The notes: generated from the sequence alone by a model not told the origin. A stretch of 64,000 bases of DNA from DATFJT01 sp965230755 (GCA_965230755.1 CBDDLT010000009.1:1-64000), one strand, 5' to 3'. Numbered from the stretch's first letter, positions 43,812-53,345 are shown. Made by a program: numbers and translations.

Positions 43812-45473
43812 ATGAACGGAACTTTGAACAAATACACAGGCCCATGGACAAGAAGATTAGCCGCTCATTTATTGCGAAGAACAACATTTGGTCCAAAACC
43901 AGAAACCACAGATGAGGTTTTAAATCTGGGGCTGGACCAAACTATTGATATGCTCTTTGACGGCGCGAAGATTGTACCGGATCCACCTGTTAAGTGGTCC
44001 AGAGACGGTGCAGGTCAAGGAGAATTGAATGATCCCTTTGTGAACTTTGGAGAAACCTGGGTTAACTCTCCTATCATCCGAGTAGATCTCAATGCTCAAC
44101 AAATACTGAATTACCAATTCGGATCTGTACCGTATTGGGCATTCATCAACATGTATGAAGAAGAAATCAATATTCGCAGTAAAATGGCCATTTTCTGGCA
44201 CAATCATTTTGTTGTGGCTGGTTTTAGGGTATTCGGTGCAGCACGTGCTTCCTATTTGTATCAATATATGAATACGATTTACGGTGAAGCCATCGGTAAT
44301 TTCCAACGATTGACAGAAAAAATAACCATAGATCCCGGGATGCTTTACTATTTGGATGGCAGAACGAATACTAAAAATGCTCCCAACGAAAATTATGCTA
44401 GAGAGTTGCTCGAATTATTTACCCTAGGTAAGGGCTCAATAGAAGGACCCGGTGTTTACTCTTTCTATACAGAAGACGATATCGTAGAAATTGCCAGAGT
44501 TCTTACTGGTTGGCGAACATTATTTTTGTCGGAGTTGCCCAATCTTACTCATTCAGATACGCTCGTAAAATATATACCTGGTCGTCATGACACTGGCACC
44601 AAGACACTTTCTGAAAAATTCGGTAATGCCACCATAGAAAACGGCGATGAAGAAGAGTACAAAACACTCATCAATATTATTTTCCAACAAGACGAAGTAG
44701 CCAAATTCATATGCCGAAAATTATATCGATACTTCGTTTTCTATGAAATTGACGATCAAGTTGAAGCCAATATCATTGAACCCATGGCTCAAATGTTGAG
44801 GGACGATAATTATGAGGTGGAGGGAGCTTTGAAGGCCTTGCTTTCCAGTGAGCATTTCTTCAGTGATGAAGCAGTGGGATGTATGATTAAAAATCCGGCT
44901 GATCAGACTTTGGCCATTACCAAAGGCCTGGCAACCGAACTCGTTCCCGATGTCGATGTTCGCTATTTTCAGGGTGCAATACTCAATCAACTTTGTGCAA
45001 TTGCGGATATGAGCATTTTCAATCATCCCGATGTTGCAGGATGGAAGGCCTATTATCAAACTCCCAGTTATTACAGAATTTGGTTGAACAGTGTAACCCT
45101 GTCGGATCGTGAAAAATTCATTAAAGCTTTGATTACAGGTAGACGTGTTGTGCTTAGTACTGGTGTTTTCGATCTGGGAGGCAATCCAGCTACCAATACG
45201 CTTGGTGTTGTCGAGGAAGTACCCAATGCTCAATTTGTTGACGACTTAATTACTTTTCTATCTGATCATCTCTATCCTTATGGTGTGAACCAAGATCAAT
45301 TCGATTATTTAAAAGATGCCTTATTAGGAGGTCAGGAAGAATTCACGTGGACTGATGAATATCTGAATTACTTGGCGGACCCGACAAACCCCACATATAC
45401 TGCCAATGTGAGAGGAAGATTAGAGAATCTGTTTGTGGCGATGTTCAGTTTACCTGAAATTCACCTCATGTAA
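43812..45473 (+). CDS. DUF1800 protein, copy B
   Basis: The 553-residue paralogue of copy A has the same landmarks: AAHLLRRTTFGPKPE, IRSKMAIFWHNHFVVAGF, NENYARELLELFTLGKGS and DDIVEIARVLTGWR. It differs clearly from copy A in the stretch of about residues 50-85 and around 375-390, where insertions and substitutions cluster. It also lacks a signal peptide. It is followed 33 bases later by DUF1501 copy B. Confidence 0.93.
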   Translation: MNGTLNKYTGPWTRRLAAHLLRRTTFGPKPETTDEVLNLGLDQTIDMLFDGAKIVPDPPVKWSRDGAGQGELNDPFVNFGETWVNSPIIRVDLNAQQILNYQFGSVPYWAFINMYEEEINIRSKMAIFWHNHFVVAGFRVFGAARASYLYQYMNTIYGEAIGNFQRLTEKITIDPGMLYYLDGRTNTKNAPNENYARELLELFTLGKGSIEGPGVYSFYTEDDIVEIARVLTGWRTLFLSELPNLTHSDTLVKYIPGRHDTGTKTLSEKFGNATIENGDEEEYKTLINIIFQQDEVAKFICRKLYRYFVFYEIDDQVEANIIEPMAQMLRDDNYEVEGALKALLSSEHFFSDEAVGCMIKNPADQTLAITKGLATELVPDVDVRYFQGAILNQLCAIADMSIFNHPDVAGWKAYYQTPSYYRIWLNSVTLSDREKFIKALITGRRVVLSTGVFDLGGNPATNTLGVVEEVPNAQFVDDLITFLSDHLYPYGVNQDQFDYLKDALLGGQEEFTWTDEYLNYLADPTNPTYTANVRGRLENLFVAMFSLPEIHLM

Positions 45474-45506
45474 TCATCCGGATATTGAACTATTAAATTA
45501 AAGAAA

Positions 45507-47060
45507 ATGAAAAGAAGATCTTTCTTACAAAATACAACAGCATTAGGAATACCTCTACTACTCAATGGCTTTCCTCTAACCGGATTGTATAGCAGAAAAA
45601 TGAGTGCCATGGTCGAAGGCATCAATGATCGTGTTTTGGTACTCATACAACTCGTAGGTGGCAACGATGGCTTGAATACTATTTTCTCTATGGACCAATT
45701 CGCTAATTTGGCTGCAGTCCGTCCGGACCTGATTCTAAGTGAAAATGATTTGCTCGATCTCGATGGCGCTAGAAAAATACATCCTTCATTACCTGGACTA
45801 AAGGAGCTCTGGGATGAGGGAAAACTCAATATCCTTCAAAACGTGGGCTACCCCTTCCAAAACAGATCTCATTTCAGGTCAACAGATATTTGGCATACGG
45901 CTTCAGAAGCTGACGAGTATTTGACAACGGGTTGGTTGGGACGATTCTTTGAAGTCGATCATGCCGATTATCCAGACGGTTATCCCAATGCTGATTTTAC
46001 AGATCCTTTTGCTCTAACAATAGGAGGTGGTATTTCAGAGACTTGCCAAGGAACGCATTCGACCTTTAGTCTCGCCGTAGTGGATCCAAGTAACCCAGGT
46101 AGTGTAGATTTGGGTGTGGAAGGTGACACCCCCAACAACTGTTATGGGAGAGAGCTGAGTTATATCCGCGAGGTAGCGACTCAAACCAATGCCTACGCTG
46201 GCGTGATCGAAGATGCCGCGAGCTCAGGAAGTAATTTATCCACTAAATACGCAGATAATAATCCTTTGGCGCAAAGACTAAAAACGGTTGCTCAGTTAAT
46301 CTCAGGCGGTCTTGAGACCAAGGTTTATGTCGTTTCTATTGGTTCATTCGACACCCATGCTTCGCAGGTTGAAGCCGATGATAAAAATGCAGGAAGACAC
46401 GCGGTGTTATTTGATTACTTGTCGAATGCCATTTGTGCTTTCCAAGAAGATTTGGAAATGCAAGGACTGGATCAGCGAGTTTTTGGAATGACCTATTCAG
46501 AGTTTGGAAGAAGAATTAGACAAAATGAAAGCCTAGGAACAGATCATGGAACCGCAGCTCCAATGATTTTCTTTGGCTCTTGTGTCAATCCGGAAATCAT
46601 TGGCGACGATCCGGAAATAGATCGAAATGTAGATATTCAAGAAGGAGTGGCCATGCAGTATGACTTTAGATCTGCCTATGGAACTGTTTTGGAGAATTGG
46701 TTTGGAGTGGATGCAGAGATTGTTAAAAATGTGATGTTCGAGGACTATCAATCACTTCCGATCATTCAAGGATGTGAGATTGTAAACAATGACGAAAAAA
46801 CATTCGACTTTGAACTGAGTATTGCTCCCAACCCGGTTAGGGACAATGCAGAGTTAAGATTCACTATGGAACAATCAAATCATCTTAGAATAGAAGTCTA
46901 TGACGCGATAGGCTCAAGGCTTGAAGTACTATTCGACAAAAAAATTAGTTCAGGAACCCATTCGATGAACATAGGTTTCCACAAATACAAGAGCGGATCC
47001 TATTTCGTTCGATTAATATCAGGAAATACGCAAAAGACTAAAAAGATAGTCAAGGCTTAG
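45507..47060 (+). CDS. DUF1501 protein with Tat-like signal and T9SS sorting domain, copy B
   Basis: The 517-residue paralogue of copy A has the same Tat-like start (MKRRSFLQNTTALGIPLLLN) and core boxes. I count about nine substitutions in the first 390 residues against copy A, mostly conservative. Differences then rise in the linker and the T9SS sorting domain (LSIAPNPVRDNAELRF ... SGSYFVRLIS). Because the anchor domain varies more than the core, the catalytic or binding part appears to be the selected element. Its stop lies inside a terminator hairpin shared with kbl. Confidence 0.93.
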   Translation: MKRRSFLQNTTALGIPLLLNGFPLTGLYSRKMSAMVEGINDRVLVLIQLVGGNDGLNTIFSMDQFANLAAVRPDLILSENDLLDLDGARKIHPSLPGLKELWDEGKLNILQNVGYPFQNRSHFRSTDIWHTASEADEYLTTGWLGRFFEVDHADYPDGYPNADFTDPFALTIGGGISETCQGTHSTFSLAVVDPSNPGSVDLGVEGDTPNNCYGRELSYIREVATQTNAYAGVIEDAASSGSNLSTKYADNNPLAQRLKTVAQLISGGLETKVYVVSIGSFDTHASQVEADDKNAGRHAVLFDYLSNAICAFQEDLEMQGLDQRVFGMTYSEFGRRIRQNESLGTDHGTAAPMIFFGSCVNPEIIGDDPEIDRNVDIQEGVAMQYDFRSAYGTVLENWFGVDAEIVKNVMFEDYQSLPIIQGCEIVNNDEKTFDFELSIAPNPVRDNAELRFTMEQSNHLRIEVYDAIGSRLEVLFDKKISSGTHSMNIGFHKYKSGSYFVRLISGNTQKTKKIVKA

Positions 47061-47080
47061 GGTTTAAATAATCCCTAAGC
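47055..47080. terminator. Bidirectional hairpin spanning both stop codons
   Basis: GCTTAGGG and CCCTAAGC form a perfect 8-bp stem around a ten-base AT loop. The stem contains the DUF1501 copy B stop (TAG, 47058-47060), and the kbl stop (47064-47066) lies in the loop. The two convergent genes are only three bases apart, so this is the only place for a terminator. Confidence 0.6.
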
Positions 47081-48257
47081 TCTTTCCTGCTTTTTCGAAT
47101 GCATTAATGGCCTTATCCAAGTGTTCTTTCTCATGACCTGCAGAGAGTTGAACACGTATTCGAGCCTTTTCTTTCGGCACCACAGGATAGAAGAATCCTA
47201 TAACGTAGATACCTTCCTCGAGTAGCGCATCTGCAAGCTTTTGAGAGAGTGCAGCGTCATATACCATTATTGGAACAATAGGATGAGTCCCCGGGATAAC
47301 ATCAAAACCGAGTGCTTCAATTCCCTTTCTGAAATACGCCGCGTTCCATTCTAACTTATCACGCAGCTCTGTAGATCCGGATAAAAGATCTAATACCTTA
47401 ATACTCGCACCAACAATGGCAGGTGCCAAAGTATTGGAGAATAGATATGGTCTAGATTTTTGTCTTAAGATATCTACAATTTCCTTACTCGCAGCGGTAA
47501 ATCCTCCAGAGGCACCACCCAACGCCTTTCCAAATGTTCCCGTTACAATATCAACCCTTCCAAAAGCATTACAGTGCTCCGAAGAACCACGTCCTGTTTT
47601 ACCCACAAATCCTGTTGCATGACAGTCATCTACCATAACTAAAGCATCATATTTCTCAGCTAAATCACAGATCTTATCAATTTGGGCAATGACTCCGTCC
47701 ATAGAAAACACGCCGTCAGTCGCAATCATAATACGTCTTGCACCATTTTCTTTTGCCTCGATCAGCTTGGCTTCCAAATCTGCCATGTCATTGCTGACAT
47801 ATCGATATCTAGCAGCTTTACAAAGTCTAATTCCGTCTATTATGGAGGCATGATTCAAAGAATCAGAAACTATTGCGTCTTCTTTGGTAAGTAGCGGCTC
47901 GAATAGGCCACCATTGGCATCAAAGGCTGCCGCATATAAAATGGCATCCTCACAACCAACAAAATCGGCAATCTTCTGCTCCAAGTCTTTATGAATATCT
48001 TGGGTGCCACATATGAATCGCACCGATGACATCCCAAATCCATGGGTATCAATGGTCGCTTTAGCCGCTTCTAACACTTTAGGATGCGAAGAAAGTCCCA
48101 AATAATTATTGGCACAGAAATTCAACACTTCATCTCCATTCGTCGTGGAGATTTCCGCTCCTTGGGGCGAACTGATTACTCTTTCGGATTTGTACAATCC
48201 GTTTTCTTTTAACGCATTAATTTCCTCTTGAAGGGATAATTTAATAGGATTTGACAT
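47064..48257 (-). CDS. kbl: Glycine C-acetyltransferase (2-amino-3-ketobutyrate CoA ligase)
   Basis: This enzyme cleaves 2-amino-3-ketobutyrate with CoA to glycine and acetyl-CoA, the second step of threonine breakdown. The 397-residue alpha-oxoamine synthase has NFCANNYLGLSSHP, MVDDCHATGFVGKTGRGSSE (PLP-ring Asp and His at about 210-213) and TFGKALGGASGGF with the Schiff-base Lys at about 244. It overlaps the upstream threonine dehydrogenase-like gene by 17 bases, which strongly supports this assignment over other family members. Confidence 0.95.
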   Translation of the reverse strand: MSNPIKLSLQEEINALKENGLYKSERVISSPQGAEISTTNGDEVLNFCANNYLGLSSHPKVLEAAKATIDTHGFGMSSVRFICGTQDIHKDLEQKIADFVGCEDAILYAAAFDANGGLFEPLLTKEDAIVSDSLNHASIIDGIRLCKAARYRYVSNDMADLEAKLIEAKENGARRIMIATDGVFSMDGVIAQIDKICDLAEKYDALVMVDDCHATGFVGKTGRGSSEHCNAFGRVDIVTGTFGKALGGASGGFTAASKEIVDILRQKSRPYLFSNTLAPAIVGASIKVLDLLSGSTELRDKLEWNAAYFRKGIEALGFDVIPGTHPIVPIMVYDAALSQKLADALLEEGIYVIGFFYPVVPKEKARIRVQLSAGHEKEHLDKAINAFEKAGKSLGII

Positions 48258-49215
48258 CTAGTTCTATATCTTGATTATAAATAGGAGACAAATGCTTGAT
48301 CATATCTCCGACCAACAATTCTAAATTATATCTTTCGGACCAATTCCAGTCTGTTCTGGCGGCATTATCGTCCATGCTTCTAGGCCACGTTTCAGCTATC
48401 AACTGCCTTTCATCAGGCTCATACTTGACAGTGAAATTCGGAAGATGCTTGGTAATTTCCGCAGCTAACTCTTCCGGAGAAAAACTCAAACCTTGGAGAT
48501 TATATGAGTTTCTATTTCTGATATTCTCTATCGGAGCTTCCATTAGTTCAAGGGTAGCCCTTATCGCGTCATCCATATATATCATGGGTAATCTGGTATG
48601 AGGAGCGAGAAAACAGGTATACTCACCTTTGGATAATGCTTGATGAAAAATATCCACCGCATAATCCGTAGTGCCACCTCCTGGCATACTAGAATGTCCA
48701 ATTATACCAGGATACCTTATTGATCTTACATCAAGGCTATACTTGTTCCAATAATACTGAGACCAACTCTCTCCTGCCAGTTTACTAATACCATACATGG
48801 TAGAAGGATTTCGATAGGCATTTTGGGGTGTATTGTTTGTTTCGAAATCAGTACCAAATACCGCAATAGACGACGGATAAAAAATTCTTTCAACATCGCA
48901 TTCCCTAGCTACTTCCAGAACATTGATGAATCCGTCAAAATTTATTCTCCAAGTGCGATCAATATTTCTCTCACCAGAAGCTGAAAGTAGGGCCGCCAGA
49001 TGATAAATCTGATTGATTTTCTTTTCCTTAACTATTCTCTGTAGGCCTTCTCTATCCGTTACATCGAGAAACTCAAAATCGTTTTGTACGCTTTCATCTT
49101 TATTTATATCACTGACGATGATATTTTCGATACCGTAACGCTCTGACAAAGCTTTGGTAAGTACTCTTCCGATCTGGCCTAGTGCACCAGTAATTAAAAC
49201 TTTGGGATTGCCCAT
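48241..49215 (-). CDS. tdh: NAD-dependent L-threonine 3-dehydrogenase, SDR/epimerase type
   Basis: The 324-residue extended SDR protein has KVLITGALGQIGRVLTKAL (NAD-binding GxxGxxG), YHLAALLSASGERN, FYPSSIAVFG and the catalytic STMYGISKLAGE (YxxxK). Sequence alone fits an NAD-dependent epimerase. The 17-base overlap with kbl identifies it as the SDR-type threonine dehydrogenase that makes 2-amino-3-ketobutyrate, known from several bacteria. Together the pair converts threonine to glycine and acetyl-CoA. Confidence 0.88.
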   Translation of the reverse strand: MGNPKVLITGALGQIGRVLTKALSERYGIENIIVSDINKDESVQNDFEFLDVTDREGLQRIVKEKKINQIYHLAALLSASGERNIDRTWRINFDGFINVLEVARECDVERIFYPSSIAVFGTDFETNNTPQNAYRNPSTMYGISKLAGESWSQYYWNKYSLDVRSIRYPGIIGHSSMPGGGTTDYAVDIFHQALSKGEYTCFLAPHTRLPMIYMDDAIRATLELMEAPIENIRNRNSYNLQGLSFSPEELAAEITKHLPNFTVKYEPDERQLIAETWPRSMDDNAARTDWNWSERYNLELLVGDMIKHLSPIYNQDIELDVKSY

Positions 49216-49289
49216 CTTAGAAAAATAATTTTGACCAATTTACGAATTAAGTATTGATTAAAACAAAAATCTTTTTCGCTTAGAATCAG

Positions 49290-49754
49290 TTATTTTTCAA
49301 CCTTCCATTGAAGTAATTCTTCAGGCCAAGCTCTCAGCTCTTTTAACTGTTCCGATTGTGACTCCATCAAAATATTTTGTATACCATTGCTGACGAGAAG
49401 ATATGGTGCTTCCATTCCAATGTTATACACATTGATTTGATCCAGCACGGTTTGGTCTATTTTAACATCTGCTCTTTTGACTTCGACCATCAGAATCGGT
49501 TCGAGCTGATGTGAAGAATGAACAATAATATCATATCTCTTCAGAAGATTATTAATCTTAAAAGACCTTTCTACACTTATCAGAGTACGGGGAATTTTTA
49601 GTTCCAAAAGAAAGAACTGAATAAGTAATTGTCGTATCATTTCCTCTTCAGTAAATAAAACATATTTAGATCTACATGGATCGAAAACAAAACTTTGGTC
49701 TTCTCGTTTACTTAATTTCAAATTGGGGATAAACACCTCAAGCTTAAGTTCCAT
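49290..49754 (-). CDS. HsdR N-terminal-like (PD-(D/E)XK) domain protein
   Basis: The 154-residue stand-alone protein matches the type I restriction enzyme R N-terminal family (PF13588). RSFKINNLLKRYDIIV supplies the Asp and ILMVEVKRADVK supplies the ExK of a PD-(D/E)XK nuclease core. Homologues are common in Bacteroidota as single-domain genes without any restriction system, as here. The cellular role is unknown. It lies 74 bases upstream of the tdh-like gene on the same strand and is divergent from trxB. Confidence 0.85.
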   Translation of the reverse strand: MELKLEVFIPNLKLSKREDQSFVFDPCRSKYVLFTEEEMIRQLLIQFFLLELKIPRTLISVERSFKINNLLKRYDIIVHSSHQLEPILMVEVKRADVKIDQTVLDQINVYNIGMEAPYLLVSNGIQNILMESQSEQLKELRAWPEELLQWKVEK

Positions 49755-49783
49755 TCAATCCTATGACATTATGACAATTATTA

Positions 49784-49791
49784 TAAATTTG
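49784..49791 (+). promoter_or_regulatory. -7 box (TAAATTTG) upstream of trxB
   Basis: TAAATTTG matches TAnnTTTG exactly in the 79-base divergent gap and would give a leader of about 38 bases before the trxB ATG. No clear TTTG -33 box is seen about 19 bases upstream. Confidence 0.4.
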
Positions 49792-49833
49792 TACCACGCT
49801 TTCTAAAACATTCTTTTTGATCTAAAATAGTTT

Positions 49834-50772
49834 ATGAATAAAGATATTAAAAATTGCGTCATTATTGGCAGTGGACCTGCCGGTTATACCGCGGCTATTT
49901 ATGCAGCAAGAGCAAGTATGAACCCCGTTCTTTACACCGGAGAAGAGCCAGGTGGACAGTTGATGATTACTACAGATGTCGAAAATTATCCCGGCTACCC
50001 CGATGGCATTATGGGACCTCAAATGATGGATGATTTTCGAAAGCAAGCCGAACGCTTCGGAACGGAAATCAACTACGAAAAAATTACTAAAGTTGATTTC
50101 TCTGGACCTGTTCACAAACTCTGGACAGAAGCTGGGGAAGAAATCAATACACACACTGTGATCATTTCTACTGGTGCCAGTGCAAAATGGTTAGGGCTGG
50201 ATAGTGAGCAAAAATTGATGAACAAAGGAGTAAGTGCCTGCGCGGTATGTGATGGATTCTTCTTCAAGGGTCAAGAATTGGCTATTGTCGGAGGAGGAGA
50301 TACGGCTTGTGAAGAAGCAAGTTACTTGTCCAAATTGAGTCCTAAAGTTCATATGCTTGTCAGAAGAGATGAACTAAGAGCATCGAAAATCATGCAGGAA
50401 CGTGTACTGAATACGGAAAATATCCAGATGCATTGGAATACTGAAACCCTTGAAGTATTGGGCGAGGAGGAAGTTACCGGAGTAAAAGTGGTCAATAATA
50501 AGACCAATGAAGAATCTGAACTTGATGTAAAAGGATTCTTCGTAGCCATTGGCCATAAGCCAAATACTGATATCTTCAATGGATGGATTGATATGGGAGA
50601 TACAGGCTATATTAATACAATACCGGGAACATCGAAGACCAATGTTGAGGGAGTATTCGCCAGTGGTGATGCTCAGGATCAAATTTACCGACAAGCTGTA
50701 ACGGCTGCTGGAACAGGATGTATGGCAGCACTTGATGCAGAGCGTTATTTAGCAGAAAAGAAAATCATTTAA
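49834..50772 (+). CDS. trxB: Thioredoxin reductase
   Basis: This flavoenzyme reduces thioredoxin with NADPH. The 312 residues have FAD-binding GSGPAGYTAAIYAARA, GGQLMITTDVENYPGYP, the redox-active CAVC (Cys136 and Cys139) in SACAVCDGFFF, NADPH-binding GGGDTACEEASYL, and a second FAD motif GVFASGDAQDQIYRQAVTAA. It is followed 18 bases later by the aldolase gene on the same strand. Confidence 0.97.
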   Translation: MNKDIKNCVIIGSGPAGYTAAIYAARASMNPVLYTGEEPGGQLMITTDVENYPGYPDGIMGPQMMDDFRKQAERFGTEINYEKITKVDFSGPVHKLWTEAGEEINTHTVIISTGASAKWLGLDSEQKLMNKGVSACAVCDGFFFKGQELAIVGGGDTACEEASYLSKLSPKVHMLVRRDELRASKIMQERVLNTENIQMHWNTETLEVLGEEEVTGVKVVNNKTNEESELDVKGFFVAIGHKPNTDIFNGWIDMGDTGYINTIPGTSKTNVEGVFASGDAQDQIYRQAVTAAGTGCMAALDAERYLAEKKII

Positions 50773-50790
50773 ACTAATAATTTATCTACT

Positions 50791-51858
50791 ATGGCAAAGT
50801 TTAGATCCGGAGTACTTCATGGAGATGAGATCACAGAAGTGTTAGCATATGCTAATGAAAACAATTTTGCTCTGCCGGCAGTAAATGTGGTCGGTACCAA
50901 TAGTACCAATGCTGTGCTTGAAACTGCCAAGGCGGTAAATTCACCAGTTATCGTTCAACTTTCAAATGGAGGTTCGAGTTTTTTCGCCGGTAAGGGCCTT
51001 AATAATGATGGGCAAGCTGCTGCCGTAGCAGGAGGAATTGCTGCGGCTAACCATGTGCACATTATGGCTAAAGCCTATGACGTCCCAGTAATCTTGCATA
51101 CGGACCATTGTGCTAGAAAGTTATTGCCCTGGGTGGATGGCTTGTTGGATGCCGGGGAAAAATTTTACAAGAAAACAGGATACCCTTTGTATTCCTCACA
51201 TATGTTGGACCTTTCTGAAGAAGAATTGGAGGCTAACATCAGTACTTGCGAAGAGTACTTGAAGAGAATGTCAGCAATAGGAATGACCTTGGAGATAGAA
51301 CTTGGTGTGACTGGAGGCGAGGAAGATGGGGTTGACAATACCGATGTCGATAGCTCCAAACTTTATACTCAACCAGAAGAAGTCGCGGAAGCTTATGAGC
51401 GTTTGAGCAAAATAAGTGATCGGTTTACGGTTGCAGCGGCATTTGGTAATGTACACGGTGTTTACAAACCGGGCAATGTAGAGCTGAAACCCATTATTTT
51501 GAAAAATTCCCAGGATTATATCAAAGAAAAGTACAATACTGGTGACCTTCCTGTCAATTTTGTTTTTCATGGAGGTAGTGGTTCTTCTAGAGAAGAAATC
51601 CGTGAAGCAATTAATTATGGAGCGATTAAGATGAACATTGATACGGATATGCAATGGGCATTTTGGTCAGGAGTTCGAGGATATAATGGTAAAAATGAGG
51701 CTTATCTTCAAAGTCAGATTGGAAATCCTGAAGGTGATGATAAACCCAATAAGAAGTATTACGATCCTAGAAAATGGCTTAGAGTTGCGGAGGAATCCTT
51801 TGTAGAGCGACTTAAAATAGCATTCGAGGATTTGAATTGTATGAATAGAAACGCCTAG
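50791..51858 (+). CDS. fbaA: Class II fructose-bisphosphate aldolase
   Basis: This zinc-dependent aldolase acts in glycolysis and gluconeogenesis. The 355 residues match the class IIA (FbaA) length. Landmarks are FALPAVNVVGTNSTNAVLE, VILHTDHCARKLLPW with the catalytic Asp and a zinc His, YSSHMLDLSEE, TLEIELGVTGGEEDGVDN, FGNVHGVYKPGN, FVFHGGSGSSREEIREAI and KMNIDTDMQWAFW. It is probably co-transcribed with trxB. Confidence 0.96.
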   Translation: MAKFRSGVLHGDEITEVLAYANENNFALPAVNVVGTNSTNAVLETAKAVNSPVIVQLSNGGSSFFAGKGLNNDGQAAAVAGGIAAANHVHIMAKAYDVPVILHTDHCARKLLPWVDGLLDAGEKFYKKTGYPLYSSHMLDLSEEELEANISTCEEYLKRMSAIGMTLEIELGVTGGEEDGVDNTDVDSSKLYTQPEEVAEAYERLSKISDRFTVAAAFGNVHGVYKPGNVELKPIILKNSQDYIKEKYNTGDLPVNFVFHGGSGSSREEIREAINYGAIKMNIDTDMQWAFWSGVRGYNGKNEAYLQSQIGNPEGDDKPNKKYYDPRKWLRVAEESFVERLKIAFEDLNCMNRNA

Positions 51859-52019
51859 CTTAGTTTAACTTCTCTGAGTGTATTTAAACAATTAGTGCTT
51901 CGCTGATCCCGTATTATCTCTAATAATAGGTAAATTTGAAGGAGTCCCTAAACCGTATTGGTGACTCCATTAAATTATTTGAATCTCTGAGATCCAGTAT
52001 GGCAGGTGCCACCAATCAT

Positions 52020-53345
52020 ATGACAAATTCATCAGTATCCATTGAACTGGAGAACTTTTCTCTTTACTATGACATCTCAGTTCCTCTACTCAAAGAGGTG
52101 AATTATCGCTTTAAAGGAGGAAATATTTACGGCATTGTAGGTCCTTCGGGTCAGGGTAAAACAAGTTTGTTTCGAATGCTTTCTGGAATTGGTGCGTTTT
52201 ACGGTTTGAAAAATGACGGGAAATACGAAGTAAATTATTCCAATTCTGGTCCAAATGATCTCAAACGAAAATTGGCCTTTGTATTTCAACACACCGAAAA
52301 AGAACTCAATCCCATCCGAAAACTAAAATCACATTTTAATGATATTGGAGTCGATATAAATTCACCAGCTTTCAAGAATTTGCTAGAAAATTTTGGACTG
52401 GAATCCAGTTTATTGGACCACTACCCTTTCATGAACAGCGGAGGTCAAAATCAACGATTTGGCTGGTTGCTACACTGGTCTCAAGATCCCGATATACTTT
52501 TGCTGGATGAGCCGGTTGCACATGTGGATGTTGAACTAAAAAAAATACTTTCTCAAAAAATTAAGGATTTCGCCCGTCAAGAGGACAAGCTGGTTCTTGT
52601 TATTTCTCATGAGATGGAGTGGCTCTCTTCTCTTTGTGATAAAATTATCCGAATCGAGCGACAACAGCTGGTGGAAGTTGAAGAATATGAGGCGAATAAG
52701 ACTGTGATAGAATTAAAGAAGCCGGATGATAATATTCTACTCAAGGTCAGTAAGATTTCCTTTGGATATTTTGCCGATCAAAGCATTCTACACGACTTTA
52801 ATTTGAGTATTAAGATCGGCGAGCGCGTTGGCTTGAAGGGGACATCCGGCAAGGGAAAATCAACCTTGCTGAAGATCATTAATGGTGACTTAGAGCCTAG
52901 AGAAGGCAAGCTCGACTGGACAGTTACTGATAAAGCAGAACGTGTAGTCTTAGTAGGACAAAACAGTTATGAAGAGTTTAACCCTCTTTATAGCATCGAT
53001 AATACGCTAAAAGAATTTCGGAAAAAATTCAATTTTGGAGAAAAAGACCTTCATCTTCTCCTAGATCAATTTGGTCTCGAACTCGATGTATTACATCTTA
53101 AACCCTTAGAACTTTCCGGAGGTCAAATGCAAAGATTGGCATTGATTAAGGCACTGCTCATACGTCCTAAAATGCTATTGTTGGACGAAAGCTTTAATGG
53201 CATGGATGACGATCTTATTGAAGATATTACCGGGCAACTCATCGAATATTGTGATCGGGTAAAATGTGCTTTGGTTTTGGTCATGCACCGAGAGGAAATT
53301 TTACATAGAATTTGTCATCGGATCGTTGACATGGACAAATTATGA
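52020..53345 (+). CDS. Fused double ABC ATPase without membrane domain
   Basis: The protein of about 441 residues contains two complete ABC ATPase domains. The first has Walker A GPSGQGKTS, signature MNSGGQNQRFGW, Walker B ILLLDEPVAHVD and H-loop VISHEMEW. The second has Walker A GTSGKGKST, signature LSGGQMQRLAL, Walker B MLLLDESFNGMDD and H-loop VMHREE. There is no ABC-F linker and no permease gene nearby, so it may energise a distant ECF-type or peptide-type transporter. The frame is open to a TTG at 51936, and ATG 51999 is also possible. I chose ATG 52020 because the first beta strand follows directly. Confidence 0.85.
   Translation: MTNSSVSIELENFSLYYDISVPLLKEVNYRFKGGNIYGIVGPSGQGKTSLFRMLSGIGAFYGLKNDGKYEVNYSNSGPNDLKRKLAFVFQHTEKELNPIRKLKSHFNDIGVDINSPAFKNLLENFGLESSLLDHYPFMNSGGQNQRFGWLLHWSQDPDILLLDEPVAHVDVELKKILSQKIKDFARQEDKLVLVISHEMEWLSSLCDKIIRIERQQLVEVEEYEANKTVIELKKPDDNILLKVSKISFGYFADQSILHDFNLSIKIGERVGLKGTSGKGKSTLLKIINGDLEPREGKLDWTVTDKAERVVLVGQNSYEEFNPLYSIDNTLKEFRKKFNFGEKDLHLLLDQFGLELDVLHLKPLELSGGQMQRLALIKALLIRPKMLLLDESFNGMDDDLIEDITGQLIEYCDRVKCALVLVMHREEILHRICHRIVDMDKL

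Larger units (their letters stand above)
40246..47060 (+). repeat. Tandem duplication of a DUF1800-DUF1501 two-gene module
   Basis: Unit A covers 40246-43493 and unit B covers 43812-47060, in the same order, the same orientation and with the same 32-33-base internal spacer. Both DUF1800 proteins begin with the same 14 residues, and both DUF1501 proteins are nearly the same over about 390 residues. The DNA differs at many third codon positions, so the duplication is not recent. Confidence 0.93.
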
